This document shows positions 12,250-23,070 of a stretch of 64,000 nucleotides of DNA, piece after piece; the stretch's first letter is position 1, and each line of letters starts with the position of its first letter. Source of the stretch: Oscheius onirici. Its lineage: Eukaryota; Nematoda; Chromadorea; Rhabditida; Rhabditidae. The notes under the pieces were generated by a model. The model ran no database searches. It had not been told where the DNA came from and saw only the letters and a list, made by a program, of their open reading frames with translations. The DNA is taken from NCBI GenBank assembly GCA_932521025.1, contig OW051471.1, forward strand, positions 12,896,001-12,960,000, in the 5' to 3' direction. The position numbers and the translations under genes were made by a program.

Positions 12250-13540
12250 AGTGAGACAAAAACACCCAAAAATTTCCCATTAGAACGGAAACCAAATTTG
12301 AACACAACTTTTTAACACAAAATGACCTCGGTTCAAGACTACCTGTCTTTAATCTTTAATCTTTAATTCAGCAAAAAATAATCTTTAATCGTTGGAATCC
12401 TAACTCAGAAAATAATCTACTGGTCATCTAATTTGTTTCTCGAGGATTCTTCATCGATATAACATCTGCCTGTTTTGATTGTTTGAGCGAGAGCACGAGA
12501 AGCTCCGGAGTTAAAATCGCATTGTCTGAGCATACTACATCTCTATTAACAAAAACAGGTACGTCAACATAACAGGGACAAAATACACACAGACGATCTC
12601 AATAACTGACGATCAGAATGTCAGCACTTTCCATGGTAAGCAATTTGTTGACAAACTAGTTCTCTGTTGCCTGTAATTCACCTAATTCATTAAGAAAAAG
12701 ACTACTAACCCAGAAAACTACTGGATACAGCATTTCGTTTGATTTTGGAGAAAGTTGGAGCTAAACTTACTTGACTTTTGTTCAACTTTACTTTATTTTT
12801 ACTGGCTATTGGAAAAACGTCCTTCACACTATTTTCTCTTTAGAGGTTTAACTCGTACTAGGCGGGAACCATTCTTCCCAAAACAAATTCAAAAGTTACG
12901 ATCTTTTCCAACGAGAGTAGAAAGTCGAACGACGGTCTGTCTCAGCATATTCGAAAGCGGGAATAAGCACACTGGGTGGATAGAGGGAGGGTCAGGCCGG
13001 ATTGGCCTTGAAAACATGTTGTTGTCTGGAGAGACTCTCGCTGCCACGTGTCTATTTACCACTTCCCGCCACACTTTTTGTCTCATTTTGTTGCAAACCC
13101 CTGCTATTTTTAGATTTTGGAATAATTTTTGTCGAAAAATTATTAATTTCCCTCCAAATCGTGGGAATTGCCGGCAAGGCAGTGTTTTTCAGAACAGTTG
13201 ATGGCCGGGAGGAAAGCACTAGGGCTGGGATCAAAAGATCGAGTGCAGGAACACAACATGTTTACTCTGCTTGGGCTTGACGCGAAGGCATTTTGAGGCT
13301 AAAAAAATTCAAGAAATATTTTGTGAATTGCTGAATGCTTCAAGCTGATTGGACGGCTCTACTTCCTGTAATTGGGTGAGTTGACCTATTTTCAAAGAAA
13401 ATCCAATTAGTCCACTAAAATCCACTAAAACTTCCAACACAAAGCGAATTCTCTAAATTTTTATCAGACAAAAATTCAAAATTATGATAACTTTCAACTT
13501 GTTTTCGCTTTTAGAACCATTCAAGCTTCCGTTTCTCTCA
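12250..13540. other. No gene recognised
   Basis: Contains a short tandem of AATCTTTAATC near 12350-12395 and otherwise short frames. The 148-codon frame at 12755-13201 shows no recognisable domain or splice context. Confidence 0.45.
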
Positions 13541-13562
13541 AAGAACTCTCTTTTGCTCAAAA

Positions 13563-15170
13563 ATGTCAAGGTAACCAAAATTTTCTCTCCAGCCAACTCT
13601 TTTCTTCTTTCAGACAAGGTCTTCTACGATGTGGAACAGTTCTTGGCGCTCTTCCAGTCGCGGCCATTACTCGACCCCAGCAGGAGCCGGAAACTGTCGT
13701 TGAGAGTCATGTCAGGTACTTTTTCCTCCATTTTTAAGAGAAAAAAAACCTTCCAGTGAAGTAAAAAGATGGCTCATTGACGAGATTGTCCAGGGAATGA
13801 ACGAAGAGCAGAGGACGGCCGTCGTCTACTGGCTTCTCGGCTGCTCTGCCAGCTGTCTGATTGCTGTGAATCTCAAGGGATTGACAAGGTTTTTTTGCTT
13901 TTTTTACCCCTTAACGATTCCTTTAGGGCTGACAAGACAACTATCCACATCATGGAAAATCTTCCTCTCCGCTACTTTCCGCCCTTTGGACACTGGGAAG
14001 AGGAATTTGACAAGTTTAACGCAACGTAAGCTTATTATTTTCTTGAAATAGCATATTTTCCAGCCTGGCTCCCAAAACCAGTCCAGGAATCTCCCTCTCC
14101 CAGTTCAAAGCCAGATGGTTTCATGTCTACTTTCACAAAATGAGCGATCATCTTCTGATGCTGTCATTCTTCGGTCCGGCCATCTATTTCTGGAGCCAGG
14201 GATACTTTCCGCCTGCCTTGCAGAGACAGATGATGACGGCTGGTCTCTTGCTGGCCGCTGAAATTCCACTGAATCTCGTCTCAAAGTGGCTGATGTTCAA
14301 AGAAGAGGGCACAGTCAGTCGACTTCGAATCGCGACTCAGATGATGATCCCGATGGCCGCTTATGGAATCTTTGTTTACAATGGACTTTCCATGCTTCCG
14401 GAACCTGTGGATGTAAGTTGTGAGAGACAGACAGAGTAATAGTGACAGATATCGTAAAAGCTCTAATATAAGCACCCCCATATTGTTTCCGAGTGAAGAT
14501 TTTTTTAACTTTTTTTTTCCAATTTTTCAACCTTTTAATTATTTTTCCTCGGTAGCAGGCTATTTGTCTGGGAAATATAGGAGGAAAGTTAGGAAAAAAT
14601 CTCTTCAACCTGAAAAATTGCGTACGTAATTGCGTACGGGGCTGCTTATATTAGAAGAAATACGGTAATTACCTCATCCCTCATTTCCAGAACTCTTATC
14701 TCTCCGATGTCGATCATCTGCGTATTCTTGCAAAGACTCTCGTTGGTCTTTTTCTTTCCGGCTCCTTCATTGGCAACTTCCTGACCGCCTTCGCTCCCGT
14801 CAGGGCCGCGAACAGCGAAAGAGCTCGTCGTGTCTGGCAGTATTTGGTAACCTTATTTTCTTACTGTTAAAGTTTAAAATAATCAGGACTACCTCTCGTT
14901 CGCCGTCATCAACTTTACCTTTGTCATCAAAGGAAGCTACAGTCTTCACACCGAGGCTGTTCGAGCTCTAAACCACATTATGCTGACCGGATATGTCAAG
15001 TTGGGTCTCGGAGCTGTTTCCTCGGTATTTTATGTCTTTTTTAAACAAAAGTTAGCAAATTTTAGTATGTCAAAGAGCCCGCCATCCTCAAATTCCTTCG
15101 TCAAAACTGCTCAATGGCTCTGTACAGCTACATGATCTGGTTCCTGCACGAGCTCCGTCCCCTCCCGTGA
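13563..15170 (+). CDS. COX15-like mitochondrial membrane protein
   Basis: Eight exons join in phase: 13563-13570, 13614-13715, 13757-13888, 13927-14025, 14064-14412, 14691-14846, 14887-15024, 15066-15170. The N-terminus (MSRQGLLRCGTVLGALPVAA) fits a mitochondrial presequence. The body aligns with COX15/heme A synthase: YWLLGCSASCLIAV for the first helix, HWEEEFDKFNA before ISLSQFKARWFHVYFHKMSD, and GYVKLGLGAVSS near the end with WFLHELRPLP as C-terminus. COX15 in the inner mitochondrial membrane oxidises heme O to heme A for cytochrome oxidase. Here the family's His in the second helix pair reads IATQMM and the late THQ motif reads LRQN, so heme-ligand positions appear lost, while FHK keeps the first. 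It could be a diverged paralogue or a fast-evolving orthologue. Confidence 0.72.
14450..14667. mobile_element. TACCGTA-type MITE in COX15-like intron
   Basis: The copy lies wholly in intron 14413-14690. It begins (degenerate) TATCGTAAAAGCTCTAATAT and ends TTATATTAGAAGAAATACGGTA. The right half has the internal palindrome TACGTAATTGCGTACGGG. It is closely similar to the copy at 52882-53101, including the middle GTCTGGGAAA and GGAAAGTTAGGAAAAAATC. Confidence 0.75.
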
Positions 15171-15237
15171 AGTCAAGAAAAACTACCGGTTATTATATAT
15201 TTAAATATAGTCCTTTTAACATTTTGTACATGAAATC

Positions 15238-15492
15238 TTAAACACCGGGAGCATCAACTTCTCCATGGGACAAATCTCCCTTCTTTCTCTTTTCTTGCAT
15301 CTTTTTTTCACTGAGCTTTTTGTCGAAAAACTCGAGCTCGTGGTCGTCGCGTTGAGAAGCGCGGTCTGAAAGAAATTCTGAGAAAAAGTAGCAGGGGGAA
15401 AACTCACGTTCTTCATAAGAGTTTGGATCAGTAGAGCCGGGCACTTGGGTGGCACATTGTGGCGGAGGAATCTGCCCAGCTGGTGGCTTCAT
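15238..15492 (-). CDS. Small hydrophilic protein, 70 aa
   Basis: Exons 15408-15492 and 15238-15365 join in phase (43-nt-class intron with TTTCAG acceptor) to 70 aa. It begins MKPPAGQIPPPQCATQVPGS and becomes a charged helix (ELEFFDKKLSEKKMQEKRKK), ending HGEVDAPGV. A GCAG lies 2 nt before the ATG, again compatible with spliced-leader acceptance. The gene converges on the COX15-like gene, with stop codons 67 nt apart. No family recognised. Confidence 0.5.
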   Translation of the reverse strand: MKPPAGQIPPPQCATQVPGSTDPNSYEEREFSPCYFFSEFLSDRASQRDDHELEFFDKKLSEKKMQEKRKKGDLSHGEVDAPGV

Positions 15493-15599
15493 GTCTGCAC
15501 TTTTTTAATTTCAGTTCGCGTGAAAACTTTTTCTAATGGTTCAGACTAAAATCTTCTTTATGGAGAACTTCGTAAGTTTTAAACAAATAATTCTGCCAG

Positions 15600-16170
15600 A
15601 CCGGACCGACAGTTCCTCTAACCTGGTGCTCGAAAACAGTGATTTTGACGTTTTTTACTGGTTTTTCTTCTTCAAAAATTCCCCTCGACCGGGTTTAAAG
15701 AAATAACAACGAAAATGGTCATCAGAAACGTGTTCAGGATCAACCCCAGGAACTAAAAAATTAGTTTTTTAAAGAAATTTTTCCATGTTTTCACTTCTCC
15801 AGTAAGAAAACAAAACAACAAAAACAACTATTTTAAAGCATCAAAAACAAAAAAGGACTTCACCATCATGTTCGGGACCCTCGAAAACACCAGAAACTAA
15901 AATGCAAAAAAAGTTTTTTGCCGGCGGGGATCGAACCAACAACCCCCGGTGACGTTTGAATGCCAGACAACGATGTTAACCACTCGGCCATAGGGACCCC
16001 GGTCACACCCGTATCGTCCCGTCACTATTGGTTTATAACCTTCCAGGAAATTTTTCATTTTTCAACTTTTTACAAGTTCAAAGTCCTGAGCTTTGCGAAA
16101 TTTTAGACCCTGTGAAAACAGTGGTTGGGCTAAATTTTGAAGGAATCTTCCTCTACGAAGATTATCTTAA
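15600..16170 (-). repeat. Dispersed repeat with tRNA-like core
   Basis: On the minus strand a tRNA-like block (about 16005 down to 15918) reads TATGGCCGAGTGGTTAACAT, an A-box-like D-arm, then GTTGGTTCGATCCCCGCCGG, a B-box/T-arm. Acceptor-stem pairing is absent. Flanks on both sides (GTGAAAACAGTGGTTGG, TACAAGTTCAAA, CATCAGAAACGTGTTCAGGA) recur at 61620-62090, and part recurs at 2215-2345. This fits a tRNA-derived SINE-like family, not a functional tRNA. Confidence 0.6.
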
Positions 16171-16593
16171 TCTAAAAGTTTAAACGGGTTTTTTGTGACT
16201 AACCCCAAGTTAAAATTAAAGACCGTGCTATTTCTGTCTCTAGAGAATTTCATCATTGTTCCGTAAAGAAAACCCACAATCTTTGCCAATGTAGATGTTA
16301 GAAAATCGACGAGCAGCTTGTCGCAACATTTTCGAATCGGGTGAGGGGATGAAAGGGGCGGGAGCCCCCTCCATATCAAAACATGTTGACCACGCGACTG
16401 GCTATTTACTCTCTTCTTTTCGCGCCAAGATTATCTCGTTTATAAAACCTTATTTTTCATTAGATAAAAGAGGACAAGGAGGAACTGGTTTGGGAAGAGG
16501 ACAAAGGTAAGAAGTAACGTCATTTTCACAGAAAATTAATTTCCAACAAATTAGAAAATGTTCTTTATTACAAGTGTCAAGGCATCAGCCAAC

Positions 16594-17862
16594 TCAGACG
16601 TTTTTGTTCTCTTTGAGTTCATGAAAGTGGGCTTGGTTTTCTTCGGCGTCACGAAGCATCATCTTGCCAAGGGCCTAAATTTAAGTTATCCAACAATACA
16701 ACGTCACGCTTACATAGTTTACAGCCATCTTGGGCAGCATTCCTTTTAGATCAGTAAGCATGACAACATCACAGTGAGTGAAACCGGCCTTCTCTGGATG
16801 AGCATGGAGCTTGGCAGCGGCCAGGTGGAGCTGGGCTCTGGAATTTGGAGATTAGAGACAGAGAGAGAGGACAGTCTTACCTTTCCATCTTCTCAGGAGT
16901 TGGCTTCTCATCCAGTTCCACACTTCTTGAAGCCAAAATGTAACCGTCGTTCACCTTGCGATAGATTCTGGCGGTTACATAATCACGTCCGGAGACCAGA
17001 ATGTTTCCGTCCTTTCCGTACTAAAAGACCATTTTGGGAAGATATGAAAGAGACCAACAGTAATGATGTCAAAGTTTTCTGTGGGACGAGCCACAAGCTT
17101 TGTATAGTCCACTTGTTCGCTCCAGTTGGGCAGTCCCTCCACACGCTTCCAGATATCCTTCATGACAAAATCTGGGTCTCCTTCGAGCTCTGTCTAAAAG
17201 GGAATGATCGTTTGATCGTTCCTGGGTAGAGAAAAAAAAGAAAAAATGTGATCATTCGAATTTTTGTTTTTGCATAAACCTAGGGGTTTGACAAGCAACA
17301 GCGACTTTCAGTTTCTGTAAACATTTGCCGTGTTAACTAACCAAAGGGCAGGACCACTTATTTTTGGGACACCTTTGACATCAGATGTTTTCAAAAAAAA
17401 AGTAGCATCATTCGCACAGAAGTTGTCTGAAAGGCGACATTTCACAAAAGTGACGTGGTCTTTTAGAAAACTGGGTCTTTTTACACAGAAGACTGTTTTT
17501 GTGCATTTTTACAAAGTTAATAAAACTCACAGAAATGGCCACCATCTTCCCACGATCTGTCTGCTTTGCATAAACAGCGTCTCCCCAATCATTTGTGGCA
17601 TCTTTCTTCCAGCCCTCGTGATTATGAAAACCGGGATCGTTGAAAATATTCTCAGCCTCTTTGAAAGCATCGGCAGCCTTGGACAAAGCACCTTCGTACT
17701 GAATAATATTTTCATTTTGAAATGTGGGACAAAAACCTTGGTATATTCTCCGGAAAGACTGTCTTTGACCCCGTGAAGGTCGATTGTGTGAGCACGACGA
17801 GCGGCAATTATAGTTCGAGTTGCGGGAAGAGCCCGAGTAAAAATAAACTTTGAAAATTGCAT
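16594..17862 (-). CDS. Mitochondrial StAR-like START-domain protein
   Basis: Six exons (17737-17862, 17531-17698, 17059-17193, 16881-17020, 16723-16837, 16594-16674) join in phase to 254 aa. The N-terminus MQFSKFIFTRALPATRTIIA, basic and without acids, fits a mitochondrial targeting sequence. The START fold follows: GWKKDATNDWGDAVYAKQTD, PDFVMKDIWKRVEGLPNWSE, DYTKLVARPTENFDIITV, RDYVTARIYRKVNDGYILAS, and the C-terminal helix DLKGMLPKMA. START proteins carry one lipid or sterol molecule in a hydrophobic tunnel; StAR relatives act at mitochondria. Length and layout match the nematode StAR-like proteins. Well supported. Confidence 0.82.
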
Positions 17863-18063
17863 TTCTGGATGGGAAAAGATGTATCTCGAACCGGCAAAGT
17901 TGTATTTATAGGCTGGACGGAAAAGGGCAGGCAGCCAAACAAGTCGTTGACAGAAGAAAACAGAAAAACAAAGATCTGATCTTTAGATCTCAGAGTTCGA
18001 GAAAACAAACGTCATGTCGGACAGTGAGAAAGAGGAAAGGGACCATTTTTCTGTGGGACAGGC

Positions 18064-19056
18064 TCGGACGAATAGTTGCATACGCGGACGAATAGTTTCA
18101 GAACCTAGTTTGCGCAAAAAAAAGCTTATCTAAGCTATCTAAAGCGCTAAGGTGTCTGTGGCTGACTCTGTGACTTTTTGTTTGTTTGTCCGTGGCAACA
18201 AAATTTTGGCATATTGTTAAGAGTTGCCGCTGTTACCCAGACGGGATCAGAAGAGACCGGCTGACTCGGGACGGAATCAGAAAAGACAGCTTGACTTTGT
18301 TAGAGATTAGAAGAAAGCTGTTGACTGGTCTAAACTAAACTATTAAAAAGCTATGTGTTTCTGACTGTCTGTGTTTGAATCGTCTTAACAAGTCAAGAGG
18401 ATCAGACAAGAAATTTTGAACTTTGAGTTGAAAACAGTTTTTGCTCCTGGAGTAGTAGAATTAGGTGGAGCAGGGGATGATCATCTAGAGACTGGTTGAT
18501 CGCGGTAGAAATGAAAAAGAAAAAGAAACGACTGTTCTCCGGAAGAACTAAGGATGAAACCGGTTGACCGGGAGAGGTTAAGAGAGAACTTGCGAGACAG
18601 ATCTCTCTACTACTAAAGTGCAATGGACTCTGTGTGTTTGTCTGCTTGTGGAGTTGTCCGTTGCCACGAGACTCGAAATTGTCATGACTAGATAGTCAAT
18701 TTTTAATTTGGATCTAGTGTCTCTTCTTATCCTTTCGTATCCCTTGCCTAGTCATGCGGTCTCTTCTCGATCTGATTCAACTACAATTTGAGCGAACACT
18801 CTAAATTCACAATTGACTGTAATTCTGACAACTCTTGACTTGCTACAACGATTCTCGTTGCCATGGACAAACAGACGGGCAGAGACAGACATCCAAACAG
18901 ATAGAGTCAGCCACAGACACCTTAGCGTTTTAGATAGCTTAGATAAGCTTTTTTTTGTGCAAACTAGGTTTTGAAACTATTCGTCCGTGTATGCAACTAT
19001 TCGTCCGAGTATGCAACTATTCGTCCGAATAAAATTCGGACGAATAGTTGCATACA
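18064..19056. mobile_element. About 1-kb foldback element, long terminal inverted repeats
   Basis: Left end TCGGACGAATAGTTGCATAC followed by GCTTATCTAAGCTATCTAAAGCGCTAAGGTGTCTG; the right end carries the complement of this whole arm (over 100 nt), and the tip motif ACTATTCGTCCG is repeated three times at 18985-19055. The interior shares ATTGTTAAGAGT(T/C)GCCG and the GATCGGTTGACTGG-type motif with the repeat at 26040-26345. No transposase frame. Non-autonomous foldback element. Confidence 0.75.
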
Positions 19057-19108
19057 TAGTTTACACCCCTTTTTCTGTAGAGTAGTCATATTGCTTCAAA
19101 GATCGAGG

Positions 19109-19300
19109 TGTCACAAAGAAGCGAGATGGCTTAATCTCCTGTGATATTTTGTATGTATTGTATAATTATATCTAGCTACCAATTAGCTAGAGGCACTTTT
19201 GTATTGTAGCTGTCTTGGAGTAAAGTAACTTCTGGATCTCGTCTTCTACAAGTCTTCTACCTTTCAATGGCTCCACCCGGAGTTACAACACGGGGGAACT
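19109..19300 (+). mobile_element. Possible LTR-retroelement remnant
   Basis: A stretch starting TGTCACAAAG and ending TACCTTTCA is followed by TGGCTCCACCCGGAG, which could be a primer-binding site, and by ACGGGGGAAC just before TGTTGGATGAG, which looks like a polypurine tract next to another LTR start. No coding remains. Weak, structure-only evidence. DNA from 19300 to 19800 shows nothing else recognisable. Confidence 0.3.
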
Positions 19301-19809
19301 GTTGGATGAGAATCCTCATATATTTCTTACCAGGGAAACAGTGTTCTCGCTGAGCTGTAGGATCGTGATCAATTTTGATGGTATGCTCTGCCAGTTCAAA
19401 CAATTCTAAACAACTCCATGTTTCATTGAATCAAAGCCTTTGGAGTAGCTATGAAGGCGCGGAAAATTGTATTTTTAAGACGTCCTTGCACATATGCTCA
19501 TAACAGATTGAGCTTTTTCAAGGTGCATGGGCCGATTTCTTCAAAACCATTCGATTAGGGCTGTGCAAGTTGGTCACTTCGGGTTTTTTGAGGCGCCCAG
19601 AGCTCAGTCAGAAAAAATGTCTGGAAAATGGGGCCTCGGATGAGAACTTTACTTATCAATCAAACTCAGGTAAGTTTGCCTGTTCTTTTCTTTTTTTTTG
19701 AAACTTCTCTCTAACTCATTTGGAAAGTTATGAATATATGTGCAAGGACTTAGGCCCCACCCTAATAGTATCCAGAAAAATCAGTTGAATTTGAATTTTT
19801 ATTACGACT

Positions 19810-20344
19810 TTAAAAGTCCCATTTCTTCTTGATATCAGTTCCATCGTCGTTGCCAGTGTATCCACCATCGCCTCTCACATACCAGTATTGGCTGCTCTGA
19901 TGTCCGCTGAAGACATCCCAATGATGCGATTTTCCGTTGCTTGTGGAGATGTCACACCAGAAGAGAGTTCTGCCAAGGAAGTGGGGCTCTGAGTAGGAAA
20001 TATATCAAAAGAACAGTTCTAAAAACTTACTGAACTTCCACGCGAATCCCTCTCCGTCCTTGAGCTTGTACTCTCCGATCTTATCATCTCCTGAAGCACA
20101 GTTAGCTGTCATCACGACGTCTTTTCCCATCGTGTTGACCAGCTTCACGACTCTTTCAGAGTTCATGGCTTTCAGGATTTCTCCCGTTGCCTTGCCACCA
20201 GCTCCGATCAGACCGGCAGCTATGAAAACGGCGGGAATTCTAATTTTTTTTCACTTTTTTCATGTTACAAAATTACATGGCGTTGGCTGCGTAGGCAAAG
20301 AAGACAATGCAGACAATGGTTTTTGAGAAGCTTCCGAAGAACAT
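19810..20344 (-). CDS. Secreted S1-fold (S-protein homologue) protein, copy 1
   Basis: Three exons (20277-20344, 20031-20239, 19810-19988) join in phase to 151 aa. Signal peptide MFFGSFSKTIVCIVFFAYAA. The C-terminal 95 residues carry the hallmarks of the plant self-incompatibility S1 family: MTANCASGDDKIGEYKL (like HCKSKDDDLG..L), FAWKFKPHFLGRTLFWCD (like W.F..N..G.TLF.C), SHHWDVFSG and YWYVRGDGGY. S1 proteins are small secreted beta-sandwich ligands in plants; a function here is unknown. Its neighbour at 20736 is a divergent paralogue, starts 391 nt apart, suggesting tandem-inverted duplication. Confidence 0.7.
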
Positions 20345-20735
20345 GGTTCTGGAAATTTATAGCTTCGGACAGAGACAGATAGACTGCTTTTTTGAGACAG
20401 TAAGAAACCCGAAGCGGATGATGAATTTTCCCAATTCCGTTGATCCATTTATACGGTTGCAACCACTGTTTTTGTTTGCTCAGATGTGTTTTGGAGCGGG
20501 GATGTTTTGAAGCTGTCTGACTCAAACTATAATAACAGGAGACACTTTTTATTAAAACCGTCTATAGCTTCCATTGTCTGAATACTGTTTTCGAGCGTCT
20601 GTTGTGATTTTTTTGAACTTTCAATAGGGTGTATTTAAATGGAGAACAGAATGCGTTTTCGGATCAGCTGCCTTCCTAATCTGGCCTTGACAATTTCGCA
20701 TCCAAACTGTCCTCATCAATATCGTTTTTCAGAAA

Positions 20736-21546
20736 ATGACACGTTCAACTTTACTCACACTAGCAAGTCTCTGTATTGTTATTCAGATCAAGGCGAGTAC
20801 ACTCGAAGGACTTGCCGATGTTGGGACAAAAATTGCGGCTCTGGCTGGTGAGTCTATCAGTCTCTCTCTCTGTCTTCTTTCCTAGTCAAACCTACAGTAG
20901 TCTCTCTGCCTCATTACCGTATTTCTTCTAGTATCGTCTGTTCAAAATGTAGAGAGCATTTTTTGAATTGACCCGCGCTTTTTCATTGACTGAGTATCCA
21001 ACATTTACATGCTGCGACGTGCTACGCAGTTAAATTCCCGCCAATTTGATTTGAAACTTGTTCTAAGAAGAAAGCGCGGGCCAATTTAAAAAATGCTCTC
21101 TACATTTTGAACAGACTGTAGAAGCACCCCTGTACGCAATTGCGTACAGGGGTGCTTCTATTAGAAAAAATACGGTATTCATTTTTCAGAGCAGCAGTCC
21201 AAGCGCTACGTAAGAATCGTAAACACCATGGGGCCTGATGTTGAAGTTACTGCCGACTGTGCTTCTGGAGACGACACGATCAAGACCCAGAAGCTGGCCG
21301 ACGGCAAGGATTTCGCCTGGATGTTCAAGCCTCACTTGTTTGGCCGCACTCTGTTCTGGTGTGATGTCAAGACTTCGAATGGGTAATTTGATGTATCCCG
21401 TTGGAAATATGGAAATTTCTAGAAAGTCCAAGCACTGGGATGTTTACAAGGGCAAGGAGCGTTCTCAGAACTGGTTCATTCGCGGCGATGGAATCTACCA
21501 GGGCGATGTCAACGGCAACGGGCTTTTGAAGAAGGAGAGCTGGTAA
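20736..21546 (+). CDS. Secreted S1-fold (S-protein homologue) protein, copy 2
   Basis: Exons 20736-20847, 21190-21382 and 21423-21546 join in phase to 142 aa. Signal peptide MTRSTLLTLASLCIVIQIKA. The S1-like part reads VTADCASGDDTIKTQKL, FAWMFKPHLFGRTLFWCDV, SKHWDVYKG and NWFIRGDGIYQG, with both conserved Cys. Exon boundaries in the S1 part match copy 1, so both descend from one intron-containing gene, not from a recent bacterial or plant contaminant. Intron 1 (342 nt) is enlarged by a MITE at 20915-21177. The frame ends KKESW, against KKKWDF in copy 1. Confidence 0.7.
20915..21177. mobile_element. TACCGTA-type MITE in S1-fold gene intron
   Basis: Terminal inverted repeats TACCGTATTTCTTCTAGT and TTAGAAAAAATACGGTA. 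A second inverted pair lies inside (CAAAATGTAGAGAGCATTTTTTGAATTG against its complement), and a near-perfect palindrome CACCCCTGTACGCAATTGCG continues at 21125-21163. Non-autonomous. Confidence 0.75.
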
Positions 21547-21588
21547 AACAGATAAATAAATTCATCTCCTTTTTGAAACAAACTTTTA

Positions 21589-22156
21589 TTAGCAAAGATA
21601 AATATAGGACACCTTGCTGCTTTGGCTAGCGGTGCAATCATCGACGTAAATATTCGAAAAGTTCTCCGCTTTCCATGGATTTTGAGCTGTACAGCTCCAA
21701 CCAGTTGCGGATGCCTAAAACCGAGTTTTTTTTTAAATTGAAGCACCTACAGTCCAAGCAGTCCCATTGGTAGTAATGACAATTTCCACCGGCTTCGTAG
21801 AAGTGTCGAGAGCGGTACATGTGGTGTATTGCAATTGATCAGGAGCAGCTCCTGACTTGGACCAAGATATGGAATTATTCTATAAGTTAATTGATCTCGA
21901 AAATATTAAATATCTTACCGGTTGATAGTTTAGTACTAGGCGGAAAATGACTATGTTTTGGGCAAGCCCAAAAGTCATACAAACTCTGAAAAATGTGTAC
22001 TCTATATGAAAACAAAACTAACGCAGACTGTTGTAGAAGAATATGAACGGTCTGGTCAGTTTTCATTGCGACGGTAGGAACTGTAACTCCAGCGAGCGTG
22101 TATGAAGGCCAGATAATGAATAGAAAAACTGAAATCCTGGACATCTTTTCCTCCAA
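21589..22156 (-). CDS. Secreted Thr/Ser-rich protein, unknown, 151 aa
   Basis: Four exons (22023-22156, 21919-21985, 21751-21879, 21589-21714) join in phase to 151 aa. The start MEEKMSRISVFLFIIWPSYT includes a signal peptide that more naturally begins at the second Met. The mature part alternates short strands (VEIVITTNGTAWTASATGW) and holds Cys in YTTCTALD, WSCTAQ, DDCTAS and a final YIYLC. No family recognised. The gene converges tail-to-tail with S1-fold copy 2, stops about 43 nt apart. Confidence 0.55.
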
Positions 22157-22385
22157 AGTGAATCGAGAACCAATATTTCAAAACTGAATTACTTGGCAAC
22201 CCGTCAAACGGACATGTCTATTGGGGTCGCTATGGCAGTGTCGAGACACGGAAAAAAAGATTGCCGAACTATCAAAGTGGTCAATGATTTCGTTCTAAAC
22301 TGCCAAGAAGAAAGTTAAAAAAAAGCTATAAACAAATGACAAATCATGCTTTATTTCTCACAACAACATCACTTTTCGTAAGCTT

Positions 22386-22490
22386 TCTTGCAAAGCCACA
22401 CATTTTTGGTAGACTGGTGTTCTTGCAAAGCCACACATTTTTGGTAGACTGGTGTTCTTGCAAAGCCACACATTTTTGGTAGACTAGTGT
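22386..22490. repeat. Three-copy 35-nt tandem repeat plus hairpin
   Basis: The unit begins TCTTGCAAAGCCACACATTT and repeats at 22386, 22421 and 22456 almost without change. It is followed by a perfect hairpin at 22483-22521 (ACT-GTGTTCTCGTCC / GGACGAGAACAC-AGT). It abuts the stop of the C-type lectin reading from the other strand. Confidence 0.85.
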
Positions 22491-23070
22491 TCTCGTCCTT
22501 CAGCAGGACGAGAACACCAGTCGTCATCCATACAAAGCGTTGATGAATTGTCCTTCGGAGCATCAAGCTGAAAAGTCGTGATTAGAACTGAAATTTACTT
22601 ACAACAGGGCATGTAGGCCTGTTTTTAGACTCCTCCAAAAAGAGGTAGTTATTTGGGAAGCTACGTTCACACCACGACATACAGACCGCGAGAGAAGAAA
22701 GATTTGAAACCGTCTTGGGCATTTATCCGTCTGCCTCCAATTCTTGTCCAGTTGTGGACATCCTCGACAAGTCCTGGGAAAAATAACTGATCAATAAATT
22801 TACTCCTACCTCTAACAAAGTCCAGCTCTCCCGCACTCTCAATTTCCGCCAAGTATGCGTCATTTTTCGCACATTCCGCCTCGTTTTCGTCAATGTTCCT
22901 GTCAATAGTGTCGGTGAAGATCTGAAAAGCTTTCTTATTTGAGAATTTATGAAAAGCTCCACCTTGTAGCAGTGGCGCTCATAAGGAGACCATCCTTCAG
23001 GGCAGGACAATCTTTGGGCGGTAGAAGACGCCACAGCAACAAACAGTGCTAACAGAATAATCTTGGTCAT
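22484..23070 (-). pseudogene. C-type lectin-like gene with apparent frameshift
   Basis: Signal peptide MTKIILLALFVAVASSTAQ, then a C-type lectin start (CPEGWSPYERHCYK), NEAECAKNDAYLAEIESAG and DFVRGLVEDVHNWTRIGG. Exons 22963-23070, 22810-22921 and the 5' part of the exon ending near 22773 join in phase. That frame reaches a stop at 22667 (GLYVVV). The rest of the lectin fold continues in another frame: WCERSFPNNYLFLEE to CPV (22603), then exon 22484-22567 with CMDDDWC. No donor fits the needed phase, so a one-base shift near 22690 is likely. Either the protein is truncated or the gene is decayed. Confidence 0.6.

Noticed and set aside
14281-14608. Antisense frames over the COX15-like exon
   Set aside because: The plus strand gives an eight-exon chain with family-wide alignment.
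15918-16005. Functional tRNA gene (minus strand, Ser/Leu-like)
   Set aside because: A- and B-box-like sequences are present, but the acceptor stem does not pair and the anticodon arm is disrupted; the flanks are dispersed repeat.
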